Shown here in pieces: positions 17,901-26,219 of a DNA stretch of 64,000 bases (position 1 is the first letter of the stretch; each line of letters opens with the position of its first letter). Source of the DNA: Heyndrickxia vini (GTDB lineage: Bacteria; Bacillota; Bacilli; Bacillales; Bacillaceae_C). The notes beneath the pieces are model-generated. The model saw nothing but the letters and a program-made list of their open reading frames with translations, had not been told where the DNA came from and did not search any database. The stretch lies in the NCBI RefSeq assembly GCF_016772275.1, contig NZ_CP065425.1, forward strand, positions 424,001-488,000, written 5' to 3'. The translations under genes were made by a program, and so were the position numbers.

Positions 17901-19288
17901 AAAAACAAGTGACTGTTGAAGGTGGAGAAACAGCGGATGTTAATGTGGATTTAGTACCAATCATTAGCTATCCAGGCGGCGAAATTGGTTATGATGATGG
18001 AACTGCTGAAAATGCTCGCGCGTTCTATGATGCGGGTAATGGATGGGCAGTGAAAATGTCACTTCCAGAAGGCAAAAAGACTGCAATCGTTACAGCTGGC
18101 GTGTTCCGTTTCTGGGATACTGAATGGCCTGTACCAGGTGGAACTGAGTTCAAAGTAGAAGTTTGGGATGCAACAGGAACTAATGGCGCTCCGGGTAAGA
18201 AGATTGCCGGTCCAATCAATGCGACTGCACTTCGTAACGGAGAATGGACAGTTGTTGACCTTTCTGGTGAAGGAATCTCAGTAAATGGTGATTTCTACAT
18301 GGTTTACATTCAAAGTAAAATTAACACTGCTTCACCGGGCTTAGCAACGGATGAAAGTAGTACGAATGCAAAACGCAGCTGGCAATATGTTGGTGGAGCA
18401 TGGTCCCAATCACCAGCTGATGAAGGTAACTATATGATTCGTGCCCGTGTAAGCTATGAAGTGGATGTACCATCAATTACCTCACCAAAAGATGGTTCAT
18501 TTACAAATGAAGGAACAGTAACTGTTGAAGGAACTGCATCTCCATCAACGGATGTACACATTCTTAACAATGGTGAAGATGTGAAGACGGTTCAAGCGAC
18601 TGATAAGGGAACATTCTCTGCAGACGTTGCATTAACTGAAGGAGAAAATGTCCTTACAGCAAAAGCAACGGTCGAATCAGGATCAACTGATGAATCTGCA
18701 CCTGTAAAAGTGGTGTATGATAAAACGAAGCCGAATTTGACAATCGATAGTCCGAAGAATGATTCTAAAACAAATAAGGAAACAGTAACGGTTGAAGGTA
18801 AGGTCAGCGATGCCAACCTTGATTGGGTTAAAATCAATGGTCAAAAAGCAACTGTAACTGATGGTAAATATTCTAAACGTGTGATGCTTGAAAATGGTGA
18901 AAACGTCATTAAAGTCGTTGCTCAAGACAAAGCAGGCAATAAGGTTACGAAGAAGGTAACTGTTCATGCACAGTACGATGCACCTGCAATCGAAAATCTA
19001 TTGCCAAATGCCGATAAAAACTTAAAGAAGGGTGATTCAATCAAAATTGAATTTGATAGTGCACCTGGATTAAAAGCAACATTCGCAATTCACATGCCGT
19101 TAACAAACGTAACCAGTGACAATGCAACCGAATTGCCAATGATGGAAACATCATCTGGTCATTATGTTGGCTACTGGACTGTACCAAATGGTACAAAAGC
19201 AGATGGAGCGGTCGTTGAAGTAAAAGTGAAAGATGATTATGGTAATGTAGCAACAAAATTAGCGAGCGGTAAGCTTTATATTAAGTAA
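14927..19288 (+). CDS. bpr: Bacillopeptidase F-like secreted subtilase (S8)
   Basis: A 1453-residue exported serine protease. The order is: signal peptide (residues 1-32, ending FANAA); an I9-type inhibitory propeptide (about 60-185); and an S8 catalytic domain with Asp244 (NIDTG), His291 (GHGTH), oxyanion Asn361 (VVNNSWG) and Ser469 (GTSMAGPH). After this come an immune-inhibitor-A/MAM-like jelly roll (about 645-800, SQDFESTPTGW), carboxypeptidase-regulatory-like beta sandwiches (about 860-1005) and Big-type domains to the end. B. subtilis Bpr is of similar length (about 1433) and layout. AAGGGGAGG precedes the ATG. A candidate CodY box and a possible uORF lie upstream. There is no sortase motif, so release to the medium is expected. 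Confidence 0.93.
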   Translation: MPRKKKVVKATSVLATVLMSVSLLTPSFANAASLSVTKKPHTSVLDSSVTKSKISDALLKKFNTADEKVTFLIKFKEQADTAKVAKKAATNAKKAKLSGIKTKLAKRSAVVSELRATAIETQDDVIKYLKKEKKNGNVKNFESFYIVNGMAITATKEVMQKLAGFEAVAKVLPNETRQLYKTGVAAPNKQDQKAEKNTKAEKSAKTAEKKAGTNNIEWNIDRVGAPQVWDMGIDGSGTVIANIDTGVQWDHPALKEKYRGYNAANPNSPNHEMNWFDATAGQSTPYDDQGHGTHTMGTMVGSEPNGANQIGVAPGAKWIAVKAFTATGGTDADLLEAAEWILAPKDAQGNPHPEMAPDVVNNSWGGGRGIDEWYREMVQNWRAAEIFPEFSAGNTDIFEPGGPGSIANPANYPESFATGATDINNKLGSFSLQGPSPYGEVKPDIAAPGVNIRSSVPGGVYEGGWNGTSMAGPHVSAVVALLRQVNSALTVDQIEGILMNTATPLTDSTFPESPNNGYGHGLVNAFDAVSSIMNGLGKVKGQVTKDGDDNEAPTFEHSAPTETYAGMDLPLTVQVSDNISVSSVTLEYKEGNEWKSIDAQRKSGDFKSGEYSAKIPGDKIATPSLTYRWKMNDFGNNEVTSNEYSVEVKPGITVGYSQDFESTPTGWSSFGTKDSWQWGVPTSGPRSAASGEKVYATNLAGNYDNSANMTLVMPPIDLPEGNSYLQFKNWHELETNYDFGHVFVSTDRENWTQLVRVNGTTTAWTDREVDLSAYAGQRIYIGFNVTSDGSVPKQGWYIDDVKLSANSISSKISKGNMNLGVEKGDDKDSLKKEKVNPASIKLELPKKDAPPAKEEQVNPTLLPMNAQVSVVETGRSVTTNPANGEYEMTHAAGDYTLQADAYGFRSEQQRVTIENDGVATANFVLDELPKGNISGTVKNKSTGEPLQGATVLLVEDAAVTPVQTDENGHYELTAYEGTYTLKIIAPFYHGQEKQVTVEGGETADVNVDLVPIISYPGGEIGYDDGTAENARAFYDAGNGWAVKMSLPEGKKTAIVTAGVFRFWDTEWPVPGGTEFKVEVWDATGTNGAPGKKIAGPINATALRNGEWTVVDLSGEGISVNGDFYMVYIQSKINTASPGLATDESSTNAKRSWQYVGGAWSQSPADEGNYMIRARVSYEVDVPSITSPKDGSFTNEGTVTVEGTASPSTDVHILNNGEDVKTVQATDKGTFSADVALTEGENVLTAKATVESGSTDESAPVKVVYDKTKPNLTIDSPKNDSKTNKETVTVEGKVSDANLDWVKINGQKATVTDGKYSKRVMLENGENVIKVVAQDKAGNKVTKKVTVHAQYDAPAIENLLPNADKNLKKGDSIKIEFDSAPGLKATFAIHMPLTNVTSDNATELPMMETSSGHYVGYWTVPNGTKADGAVVEVKVKDDYGNVATKLASGKLYIK

Positions 19289-19326
19289 TCTACTCCGAGT
19301 CCCCCCTGACTCGAAAATAGATGTTG

Positions 19327-19359
19327 CCTAGCAAGGAAACCCCCCTTGCTAGGTTTTTT
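19327..19359 (+). terminator. Terminator after bpr
   Basis: Perfect 10-bp stem CCTAGCAAGG/CCTTGCTAGG, loop AAACCCC, then six T residues. Confidence 0.93.
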
Positions 19360-19390
19360 GTGTTATTGTGAAAATTGACTTTTCTTTATA

Positions 19391-19419
19391 TTGTTATCTA
19401 TCTGTTGATGTGGTAATAT
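19391..19419 (+). promoter_or_regulatory. Sigma-A promoter of the hflX leader
   Basis: TTGTTA, a 17-base spacer, then TAATAT. The predicted start of transcription is near 19426, about 25 bases before the leader peptide start. Confidence 0.65.
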
Positions 19420-19450
19420 TAAGATAACTTTTTAGAACGGAGGGGTAGCC

Positions 19451-19492
19451 TTGAAGTACGTAAGAATCCGATTTAAGGCGTTGTGCCGCTAA
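19451..19492 (+). CDS. Leader peptide MKYVRIRFKALCR upstream of hflX
   Basis: A TTG start 5 bases after GGAGGGG (19439-19445) opens a 13-codon frame ending in TAA. Codons 5-8 form the 5' strand of stem P1 of the leader RNA, and the stop codon lies in stem P2. A ribosome stalled on this peptide would therefore change the RNA fold, as in inducible erm, bmrCD and vmlR leaders. The peptide is rich in Arg and Lys. Inferred from layout only. Confidence 0.6.
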   Translation: MKYVRIRFKALCR

Positions 19493-19586
19493 TTAAATAG
19501 CGCAAGACTCTGCTAATCCTGTGCAGAGTAATCGGATTGGTCTGCCTACTTTTAGGAACCCTATTTTATTGAAACATTCATAGTAT

Positions 19587-19619
19587 AAAGAGGGAGGAAC
19601 GATTCTGCCCTCTTTTTTA
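19587..19619 (+). terminator. Leader terminator (attenuator) before hflX
   Basis: Stem AAAGAGGG (19587-19594) with CCCTCTTT (19608-19615), 13-base loop, then further T residues. It lies between promoter and gene, so it would limit hflX transcription unless bypassed. Confidence 0.8.
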
Positions 19620-19750
19620 TTGTCTTTTTTAGGAACTGCTAATAGGGGTGCTCTCTTATTTTTGGGGAATTATATACATTATCCGATACTCATGTATGTA
19701 CAGCGAGCAGATTTGTATGTTTATTTTATGGAAATGAAGGGGGCAATATT

Positions 19751-21007
19751 ATGGAACTGAGGGAAAAAGCAATATTAGTAGGGGTCAATTTAAATCATCA
19801 AGACAACTTTGACTATTCAATGGAAGAGCTTCGAAATTTAACGGAAGCATGTGATATCGAAGTCGTTGGGGAAATTACGCAAAATCTTCAAAGAATTAAT
19901 AAATCACATTATGTAGGGACGGGAAAAATTGATGAAATTCGGGCGCTTGGAGAAATGGTAGAGGCGAATGTCATTATTTTTAATGATGAATTATCTCCAT
20001 CTCAAATCCGAAATTTAGAAGCGGATATCGACTGTAAGGTCATTGATCGAACGATTTTAATACTAGATATTTTTGCGGAACGAGCGCGAACAAAAGAGGC
20101 ACAGCTTCAAGTAGAAGTTGCCCAGCTGCAATATATGCTTCCTCGCTTAGTCGGTCTTCGCGCATCTCTAGGGCGTCAAGGTGGCGGATCAGGATTGAAA
20201 AACAGAGGTGCCGGAGAAACAAAGCTAGAGCTTGATCGCCGGAAAATTGAGGCGAAAATCGTTGCGTTAAATAAAGAATTGGAACATCTAGTTGCTCATC
20301 GGAAAACCCAACGTAAACAACGGAAGAAAAATGATGTGCCGGTTGTTTCCCTTGTTGGTTATACAAACTCAGGCAAGTCTACAATCATGAATGCAATGGT
20401 GGAGAAATTTAACCCGTTAGAAAATAAACAGGTTTTTGAAAAGGATATGCTTTTTGCAACTTTGGAGACTTCCGTTCGAAGCATTTCCTTAGCTGACCAA
20501 AAATCATTTTTACTAACAGATACCGTCGGATTTGTCAGTAAGCTTCCCCACCATCTTGTTAAAGCATTTCGTTCGACCTTGGAGGAAGTAGCAGAAAGTG
20601 ACTTATTGATTCATGTTGTTGATTATTCCAATCCGAATTATGAACGGCTTATGGACATTACAAATGAAACGTTAAAGGATATTGGAATTGAAAATATTCC
20701 AACCATCTATGCGTACAATAAATCAGATTTAATGGATGTTCACATACCGATGACTCGAGGGGAAGATGTATTTTTATCCGCCAAACAACGAATTGGAATC
20801 GATGAACTAATTGAGATGATTAGGAAGGAAATTTTCACGGATTATATTCAGTGTGAAATGTTAGTTCCGTATGATCAAGGAAGGATTATTTCTTATTTTA
20901 AAGATCATGCAAATGTGATGACTATGAGTTATGAGGAAAATGGTACGAAACTTGTGCTGGAATGTAAAGCGAGTGATTTTGATAGATATAAGGAATTTGT
21001 GATTTAA
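19751..21007 (+). CDS. hflX: Ribosome-splitting GTPase HflX
   Basis: A 418-residue GTPase that binds 50S and splits stalled 70S ribosomes. The N-terminal HflX domain holds the SGLKNRGAGETKLELDRR helix region. The G domain has P-loop GYTNSGKST (203-211), DTVG (257-260) and NKSD (323-326). The length fits HflX. AAGGGGGC precedes the ATG. The long attenuator-like leader suggests an inducible copy, comparable with the antibiotic-inducible HflXr paralogue known from Listeria; whether this organism has a second hflX cannot be seen here. A terminator follows. Confidence 0.92.
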   Translation: MELREKAILVGVNLNHQDNFDYSMEELRNLTEACDIEVVGEITQNLQRINKSHYVGTGKIDEIRALGEMVEANVIIFNDELSPSQIRNLEADIDCKVIDRTILILDIFAERARTKEAQLQVEVAQLQYMLPRLVGLRASLGRQGGGSGLKNRGAGETKLELDRRKIEAKIVALNKELEHLVAHRKTQRKQRKKNDVPVVSLVGYTNSGKSTIMNAMVEKFNPLENKQVFEKDMLFATLETSVRSISLADQKSFLLTDTVGFVSKLPHHLVKAFRSTLEEVAESDLLIHVVDYSNPNYERLMDITNETLKDIGIENIPTIYAYNKSDLMDVHIPMTRGEDVFLSAKQRIGIDELIEMIRKEIFTDYIQCEMLVPYDQGRIISYFKDHANVMTMSYEENGTKLVLECKASDFDRYKEFVI

Positions 21008-21077
21008 AGTACCTTTCGTAAACATTGCTGCTTTTTTACGAAAAGATGCCTAGATGTCAGACGATATTACTAAAACA

Positions 21078-21132
21078 ATGTGGGGTTGTCAGATGAGTAT
21101 AAAACTCTTAGCTGGCTACCCCATATTTTTTA
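21078..21132 (+). terminator. Terminator after hflX
   Basis: Outer stem ATGTGGGGT/ACCCCATAT (one G-U pair) with an inner GAGT/ACTC hairpin and a following T run. Confidence 0.7.
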
Positions 21133-21192
21133 GATTAAATTAACTTAGGAAAAATAGTTATTGACTGACTAAATCAAAGTTTCCATCTTTAA

Positions 21193-21342
21193 AAGGAAGC
21201 GGGATGTTCCATCATCGATTTGAGCAACAGAAGCCTCCCCTCCGAATGTTCGATTGCCAAGAAATGCCTAGAATCTCTAGGGGTAAAAGTCGTTCAAATC
21301 GAAGATGATATTTACTCCTCCATTAGTAAAGCCCTTCTTTAA
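21193..21342 (+). pseudogene. Possible C-terminal remnant of a protein gene
   Basis: Fifty codons open to a stop, without any start codon or ribosome binding site, read KEAGCSIIDLSN..LPSECSIAKKCLESLGVKVVQIEDD. The alternating hydrophobic pattern (ECSIAKKCLESLGVKVVQIE) looks protein-like and recalls the C-terminal beta-alpha unit of amidinotransferase-fold enzymes, but the resemblance is weak. It overlaps the end of the convergent gene by 20 bases. It could be chance. Confidence 0.25.
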
Positions 21343-22021
21343 GGAGAATATCTTCTCCGGTTAAATCTACAGCAAACCATGTAGTTGCATCCTCATCATT
21401 ATTATTCGGTTTCCAAGCAGTGACAAAATGAACTTGGCAAATTTCATCTTGTGTTAAAGGGGGCAAAGGGACTGTTAATCCATTTGTTATGTAATTAACT
21501 AATCCATATAATGCAATATCATCAGTTGATGGAAAACGATCTGGGATTCGATCCTTCTTTTTTGCTCTGGCTGCTAATGCGACACCATCCTGTGTTCCGA
21601 GAGTTAATTTGTACTTCTTATTTTCCAAAGTAATAGCATCTAAACATTCACCGCTATCTGGACCAGTCTCGATTTCGTAAGGATGATTGGGTTGTAGATG
21701 CGTAATAAATTCGCAATTCATTTTTTCAGTAAGGGATTTCACCCTCCATACAGCGCCTACTGCCTTGTCCAAATAAAAAGGAAAGGGGAGGTGAATCGTT
21801 GGCTCACAAAATACTAATTCAGCTATAAAGTCAGAATGACGATATTGGATTGCAATTCCCCCATTAGATAGCCGGTAGTATTGGCGAGAGCAATCAGCCT
21901 CGGAAAGGAATATTTGATTAATGATTATGTCAAATGTAATTGCTCCTAATGGTGTCGGAATGACATGTTCACAAAAATTTATCGATTGAATAGTCAATCT
22001 TGAGCTGAAAAGTTCCAACAA
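21323..22021 (-). CDS. Uncharacterised soluble protein (about 232 aa)
   Basis: I do not recognise this family. The protein lacks a signal peptide and membrane segments, and is rich in beta-strand-like stretches (AELVFCEPTIHLPFPFYLDK, GAVWRVKSL, YKLTLGTQDGVALAA). A conserved-looking C-terminal part contains VHFVTAWKPNNNDEDATTWFAVDLTGEDI. The start is uncertain: GAGGG lies before GTG TTA TTG TTG, and the first TTG (22021) has the best spacing. It begins 25 bases after the NTF2-like gene, so the two probably form one operon. Confidence 0.6.
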   Translation of the reverse strand: MLELFSSRLTIQSINFCEHVIPTPLGAITFDIIINQIFLSEADCSRQYYRLSNGGIAIQYRHSDFIAELVFCEPTIHLPFPFYLDKAVGAVWRVKSLTEKMNCEFITHLQPNHPYEIETGPDSGECLDAITLENKKYKLTLGTQDGVALAARAKKKDRIPDRFPSTDDIALYGLVNYITNGLTVPLPPLTQDEICQVHFVTAWKPNNNDEDATTWFAVDLTGEDILLKEGLY

Positions 22022-22045
22022 TAACACCCCTCGTTTTATAAGCTT

Positions 22046-22423
22046 TTACACGAGTTCAATATATTCACGAAGCAACTTCCACTCTTTGCTTTCCTTTTGC
22101 CAAATAAACATACAATTAGCATGATGAGCAATCCCATTAATAATTGCTTTTTCCGTTCCAAGTACGAGTATCTGTTCACCATTTTTTCGTTCAGTAAGAG
22201 AAAGGGGCTCAAAGCTTTTTATTGTATCACCGTTATATTGATTAATGACCTCTTTTAGGTCATAGTGATAATCGTATTGATCGGGCTCCAGTAAGCCGCC
22301 ATGTGCCCAATATCCTTTAAAAGATTTTGACATAAACGAACGAATGAGATTTTCATCTTTCGTTTTGAATGCTTCGTTCCAAGCATCAAAATAATTTGCC
22401 AATGCCTCCTGAAATGTATTCAC
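22046..22423 (-). CDS. NTF2-like (SnoaL/DUF4440-type) protein
   Basis: A 125-residue small alpha+beta protein. The N-terminal helix (FQEALANYFDAWNEAFKTKD), the FKGYWAHGGL segment and strands ending in FIWQKESKEWKLLREYIEL fit the NTF2-like cone fold, used by many small enzymes and binding proteins. GTG at 22423 is chosen because GAGGTG lies seven bases upstream; two in-frame TTG codons are closer to it. It is the first gene of a pair with the unknown protein downstream. Confidence 0.65.
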   Translation of the reverse strand: MNTFQEALANYFDAWNEAFKTKDENLIRSFMSKSFKGYWAHGGLLEPDQYDYHYDLKEVINQYNGDTIKSFEPLSLTERKNGEQILVLGTEKAIINGIAHHANCMFIWQKESKEWKLLREYIELV

Positions 22424-22523
22424 CAACAATCACCTCTTTCACTATTGATATATATTACTCTTCTAATAATATTTCTAAATTCCTTCTTCTTTTGATTGAT
22501 ATTAATTCATGATGATAAAGAGT

Positions 22524-22568
22524 ACAAAAAACACCATTTCTCTCCATGAATTGGATAGAAATGGTGTT
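22524..22568 (-). terminator. Terminator after the YeiH-type gene
   Basis: On the minus strand, AACACCATTTCT pairs with AGAAATGGTGTT (12 bp, perfect) and is followed by six T residues. Confidence 0.88.
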
Positions 22569-22654
22569 ATGCATCGTAATTAAACAACTGTCCATCCCAG
22601 GTGGAAAATTGGCCAAAGTGTCTTTTTTCGGTACCTGACACCATGTGAAAATTT

Positions 22655-23698
22655 TCACACGATAAAGTAAACGAGGACGCTTAAACAAATAGATGTGATG
22701 ACCATCGCGATGAGTGGTCGTAAGGCTTTTGTTCGAAGGTCTTTTAGGCTAACGTTTAGGCCAAGGCCGACCATGGCGGCAGTTAGGCACCATGTTGTTA
22801 CATTTGAAACGCCATTCATGAAGCCGTCGGATACTTGAATGTGACTTCCAAGAACATAGCTTCCGAATAAGCTCATAATGATAAATCCAATTAAGAACCA
22901 AGGGAATTCAATATTATTCCCATTCGCAGCAGCTTCTTTTCCGTGTTTTTTCCGATTTATAAAATACATGAAAATAAAACACAATGGCACAAGTAGAAAG
23001 ACGCGTCCTAGTTTGGCTAGAAGACCGATTGCCAAGGAATCCTCTCCACCCGGTGCAGCAGCTAATGCAACATGGGCAATTTCGTGTAAACTCGTACCAG
23101 ACCAAATCCCATACTCAACCGGAGTTAATGGTAATACAGGGCGGAGAATCGTATAAGCAATGGCAAAGATTGTTCCAACTAAAGCAATTATTCCAACTCC
23201 AATCGCTGTATCTTCGTCCTTTGATTTAATGATTGGGGCGATAGCTGCAATCGCAGCAGCACCGCACACTCCGGTTCCGACACCTAATAAAAGGGAAATC
23301 GTTTTATCTGCTTTAAACACTTTAGCAAGCCACATCGTAAAGAGAATGGCAAAGGCGATTACGCCTACATCACGAATAAGGAGCCCGATTCCGTCTTGAA
23401 ACACTGTATTAATATTTAATTTTAATCCGTATAAAATAATAGCGAATCTCAAAAGCTTCTTTGAAGAAAAATTAATTCCGGGCCGAATCGCTTCGGGATA
23501 TCCAAAAAATTGTCGGAATACAACGGCAATCACAATTGCGGATGCAAGCTGACCGACATGGTCAAATCCGGGGACTTTTGCTAAAAAGAAGCCAAGTAAA
23601 GCGATAAAAAAGGTAAATGCAATGCCACCGATCCAAAGGAGGGAAGACGAATTTCGCTTCGGTTCCATCGGTTCAAGCACTTTTACTCTTTCTTCCAT
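22655..23698 (-). CDS. YeiH/UPF0324-family membrane protein (putative sulfate or sulfite exporter)
   Basis: A 347-residue protein with about ten hydrophobic segments. Family features are RFAIILYGLKLN, the glycine-rich GVGTGVCGAAAIAA and SGTSLHEIAHVALAA. Members are annotated as putative sulfate exporters; the substrate is not proven. GGAGGTG precedes the ATG. It is divergent from a LysR regulator, the same arrangement as yeiH/yeiE in enterobacteria, which suggests the regulator controls it. Confidence 0.82.
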   Translation of the reverse strand: MEERVKVLEPMEPKRNSSSLLWIGGIAFTFFIALLGFFLAKVPGFDHVGQLASAIVIAVVFRQFFGYPEAIRPGINFSSKKLLRFAIILYGLKLNINTVFQDGIGLLIRDVGVIAFAILFTMWLAKVFKADKTISLLLGVGTGVCGAAAIAAIAPIIKSKDEDTAIGVGIIALVGTIFAIAYTILRPVLPLTPVEYGIWSGTSLHEIAHVALAAAPGGEDSLAIGLLAKLGRVFLLVPLCFIFMYFINRKKHGKEAAANGNNIEFPWFLIGFIIMSLFGSYVLGSHIQVSDGFMNGVSNVTTWCLTAAMVGLGLNVSLKDLRTKALRPLIAMVITSICLSVLVYFIV

Positions 23699-23811
23699 GT
23701 CAACACCTCCAAAATTATTCTATACCATTACGATAATTCATCATTGACGATAAGGAAAATAAATATATATGATGTTCATAATAAGTAAAACTTATATGGA
23801 GGAGGAAAGCT

Positions 23812-24720
23812 ATGATGGATCAGCATTTACTCGTGTTTGTCACGGTAGTAGATAAGGGGAATTTTTCTCGTGCGGCCGAAGAACTTCATATGACACAGCC
23901 TGCAGTGAGTCAATATATTCAATCACTGGAACGATCCTATGGGGCTAAGCTGCTCGACCGGAGTAATAAATTTGTTCGCTTAAATAAAGCGGGAGAAATT
24001 GTGTATTATCATGCAAAGGAAATTTTAGGACTTTATACAAAAATGCAGGGCCTTATTGATGATTTAACGAACCGGGCAAGTGGACCGCTGTCGATTGGAG
24101 CGAGTTATACATTCGGTGAATATGTGCTGCCACACTTAATTGCCAAACTCCATCAACAATTTCCACTCATTAAACCAAGGATAAAGATAGGGAATACGAA
24201 GGAAATCTCCGAGTTGGTCATTGGTCATCAACTGGATGTCGGAATTATTGAGGGAGAATATAAGGACCCGCATCTTTCAATTGAATCTTTTACAGAAGAT
24301 ATGATGTATGTTGTTGCCTCTTCCACTCATCCTTTATCTATGCAAAAACAAGAAATACAAATTTCCGATTTAGAGAAGGAAACATGGATTATCCGCGAAA
24401 TAGGCTCCGGAACGCGCGAAGCAACAGAAACCATTTTCAAACGGTTATCCATTACTCCAAAAGATACGATGGAATTCGGCAGCACCCAATTAATAAAAGA
24501 AACCGTAGAATCGGGATTAGGCATTACTCTATTGTCTCAACTCGCGATAAGAAAGGAAATTTCAATGGAGGTGTTAAAAATCCTCCCCGTGAAAGATACT
24601 CCTTTTAAAAGAAACTTTTCAATCGTCTTACGAACCTCCTTTCAAACGAAAGCACTGGAAGTATTTATAAGGTTATTAAAGGAGCAGTTTAAAAAAGGGG
24701 TTTCGCTTAATGATAAGTAG
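23812..24720 (+). CDS. LysR-family regulator (CysL/YeiE type)
   Basis: A 302-residue LysR protein. The N-terminal winged helix reads FVTVVDKGNFSRAAEELHMT followed by QPAVSQYIQSLE. The periplasmic-binding-type effector domain begins at GPLSIGASYTFGEYVLP. It resembles regulators of sulfur or anion metabolism and is divergent from the YeiH-type exporter, its probable target. GGAGGAGGAAAG precedes ATG ATG. The effector is unknown. Confidence 0.86.
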   Translation: MMDQHLLVFVTVVDKGNFSRAAEELHMTQPAVSQYIQSLERSYGAKLLDRSNKFVRLNKAGEIVYYHAKEILGLYTKMQGLIDDLTNRASGPLSIGASYTFGEYVLPHLIAKLHQQFPLIKPRIKIGNTKEISELVIGHQLDVGIIEGEYKDPHLSIESFTEDMMYVVASSTHPLSMQKQEIQISDLEKETWIIREIGSGTREATETIFKRLSITPKDTMEFGSTQLIKETVESGLGITLLSQLAIRKEISMEVLKILPVKDTPFKRNFSIVLRTSFQTKALEVFIRLLKEQFKKGVSLNDK

Positions 24721-24775
24721 TTCTGTTTCGGTGGAGAAACATATCAATTAGTGATGTTCTTTTTGAGGATAATCA

Positions 24776-24965
24776 AAATAAGCGGATATTTTCCGGTAAA
24801 ACAGCAGAAAGGAGCTCGGTTCGGGGAATATAAGCGGAGTTTTTCCGATTAAGCAAAGAAAAATTACTTGATTTAACGTTTTCCGAGTTAATAGTCGGAA
24901 TCTTTCCGGCTATTTAAGGTATTTTCAGTGCTATTTCTTAAATAAGAGAAATTTTTCCGCTTATC
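24776..24965. repeat. Four-palindrome dispersed repeat, copy B
   Basis: Aligns end to end with 7083-7275. Palindromes AAGCGGA..TTTTCCG begin near 24780, 24832, 24893 and 24944, that is 52, 61 and 51 bp apart, against 52, 61 and 50 in copy A. It fills most of the gap between the LysR gene and ctaB; no gene is present at 24721-25125. Confidence 0.8.
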
Positions 24966-25014
24966 AAACTTGATTTAAAGTCTAAATAAGCTTGTGCAAC
25001 TTATCCATTAATTA

Positions 25015-25047
25015 ACAAAAGCTTGAGAAAAAATCCCAAGCTTTTGT
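25015..25047. terminator. Hairpin downstream of ctaB and the LysR gene
   Basis: Perfect 11-bp stem ACAAAAGCTTG/CAAGCTTTTGT with an 11-base loop between convergent genes. The T tract is short on both strands, so termination is likely but not certain. Confidence 0.6.
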
Positions 25048-25125
25048 GCTAATTATAATGTTATTTGTGCTGCGATTTTAGATTTTATCCACGTTATCAA
25101 AACTACTTATCTTAACGAGACGGCC

Positions 25126-26067
25126 CTATAAAAATGTACTTCCAATAAAGGAATAAACAATGATGGTCGCAAAAAGAATAGTGAGATGATTAAGTGAAAA
25201 AATAAACATTGTTGTCGCCCATTTTTTAGTTGTCATTTTTTTATAGCCAACAATACTTAAAATAAGCCAGGCGATACTTAAAATGAGTGCGACCAACATA
25301 ATCCCGATGCTAAATGTAATAAAAAGAAAGCTTGAAGCAATTAAAGCAATCAAGTAAATATTTGTTTGTATATAAGTTCGTTTAAATCCTTTAACGACAG
25401 GGAGCATTGGAACATTTGCTGCTTTATAATCATCATACTTACGAATGGCAATTGCATAAAAATGCGGCATTTGCCAAAGAACCATGATGACAAATAATCC
25501 AAGAAGTGCTGGATGCATCAAGTCAGTTGTAATCGCTGCCCAGCCGATAAGTGGAGGCATCGCACCTGAAATGCTTCCGACTTCTGTATTATAAATGGTA
25601 TGGCGCTTCGTCCACATTGTATAAGGTACAACATAGAAAAATAAACCGAGAAGCCCAAAGAGTGCGGCAAGTGGTGTTGTAAATGCAAGAGAAACTAGTC
25701 CGACTACGGACATGATGATACCAAGCAAGAGAACAGTCTTTGGTTGCAAGGCACCCGTCACTGTTGGCCGATTCTTCGTCCGTTCCATAATGGAATCAAT
25801 ATCTCGATCATATAAATTATTAAAGGCACCTGCAGCACCTATCACAAGAGCTGATCCAATCATTGCTAATATGATCTCAGGAATTTTCTCAAGCGGGCTA
25901 TAATCATTTATAAATAAAGCCAATGTTAACCCTGCGAACATGGCTAATAAGTTTGATTTAATAATACCGGTCTTAACCGTCTGTGCCAAAATGGTCGTTA
26001 GCGACTGTTCAGGGACTGTGCTAGACGTACTTTGGACACTTTTATCGATCTTTACATCGCTTCGCAT
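25126..26067 (-). CDS. ctaB: Protoheme IX farnesyltransferase
   Basis: Converts heme b to heme O for cytochrome oxidase assembly. A 313-residue UbiA-family membrane protein with about eight to nine helices. The first Asp-rich motif is NNLYDRDID (residues 83-91) followed by RTKNRP; the second conserved loop is TKRHTIYNTEVGS. The start is the ATG after AAAGAGG rather than the TTG eight codons earlier, whose sequence includes that site. Other cta genes are not adjacent, unlike the B. subtilis ctaBCDEFG cluster, so this may be a stand-alone paralogue. Confidence 0.92.
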   Translation of the reverse strand: MRSDVKIDKSVQSTSSTVPEQSLTTILAQTVKTGIIKSNLLAMFAGLTLALFINDYSPLEKIPEIILAMIGSALVIGAAGAFNNLYDRDIDSIMERTKNRPTVTGALQPKTVLLLGIIMSVVGLVSLAFTTPLAALFGLLGLFFYVVPYTMWTKRHTIYNTEVGSISGAMPPLIGWAAITTDLMHPALLGLFVIMVLWQMPHFYAIAIRKYDDYKAANVPMLPVVKGFKRTYIQTNIYLIALIASSFLFITFSIGIMLVALILSIAWLILSIVGYKKMTTKKWATTMFIFSLNHLTILFATIIVYSFIGSTFL

Positions 26068-26219
26068 AGTTATCCTCTTTCCTTTTTTCAAGGTTATCTG
26101 CTATATAAGTTTATCATAATTCAAAGTATAAAAGTTTGTTCAGCTTTGAACAATTTTTAACAGATGTGAAAATGTGGATTGTTGAAAAGTGTAAACAAAT
26201 CCTTTTCTTATCGTAGGAA

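Larger units (their letters stand above)
19426..19619 (+). promoter_or_regulatory. Structured attenuator leader of hflX
   Basis: The predicted 5' leader RNA folds into a three-way junction. P1 is AATCCGATT (19465-19473) with AATCGGATT (19530-19538). P2 is CGCTA/TAGCG (19487-19502). P3 is ACTCTGC/GCAGAGT (19507-19529). It is followed by an intrinsic terminator at 19587-19619, still 130 bases before hflX. With the leader peptide, this fits transcription attenuation responding to translation stress. A small non-coding RNA is the alternative. Confidence 0.6.
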
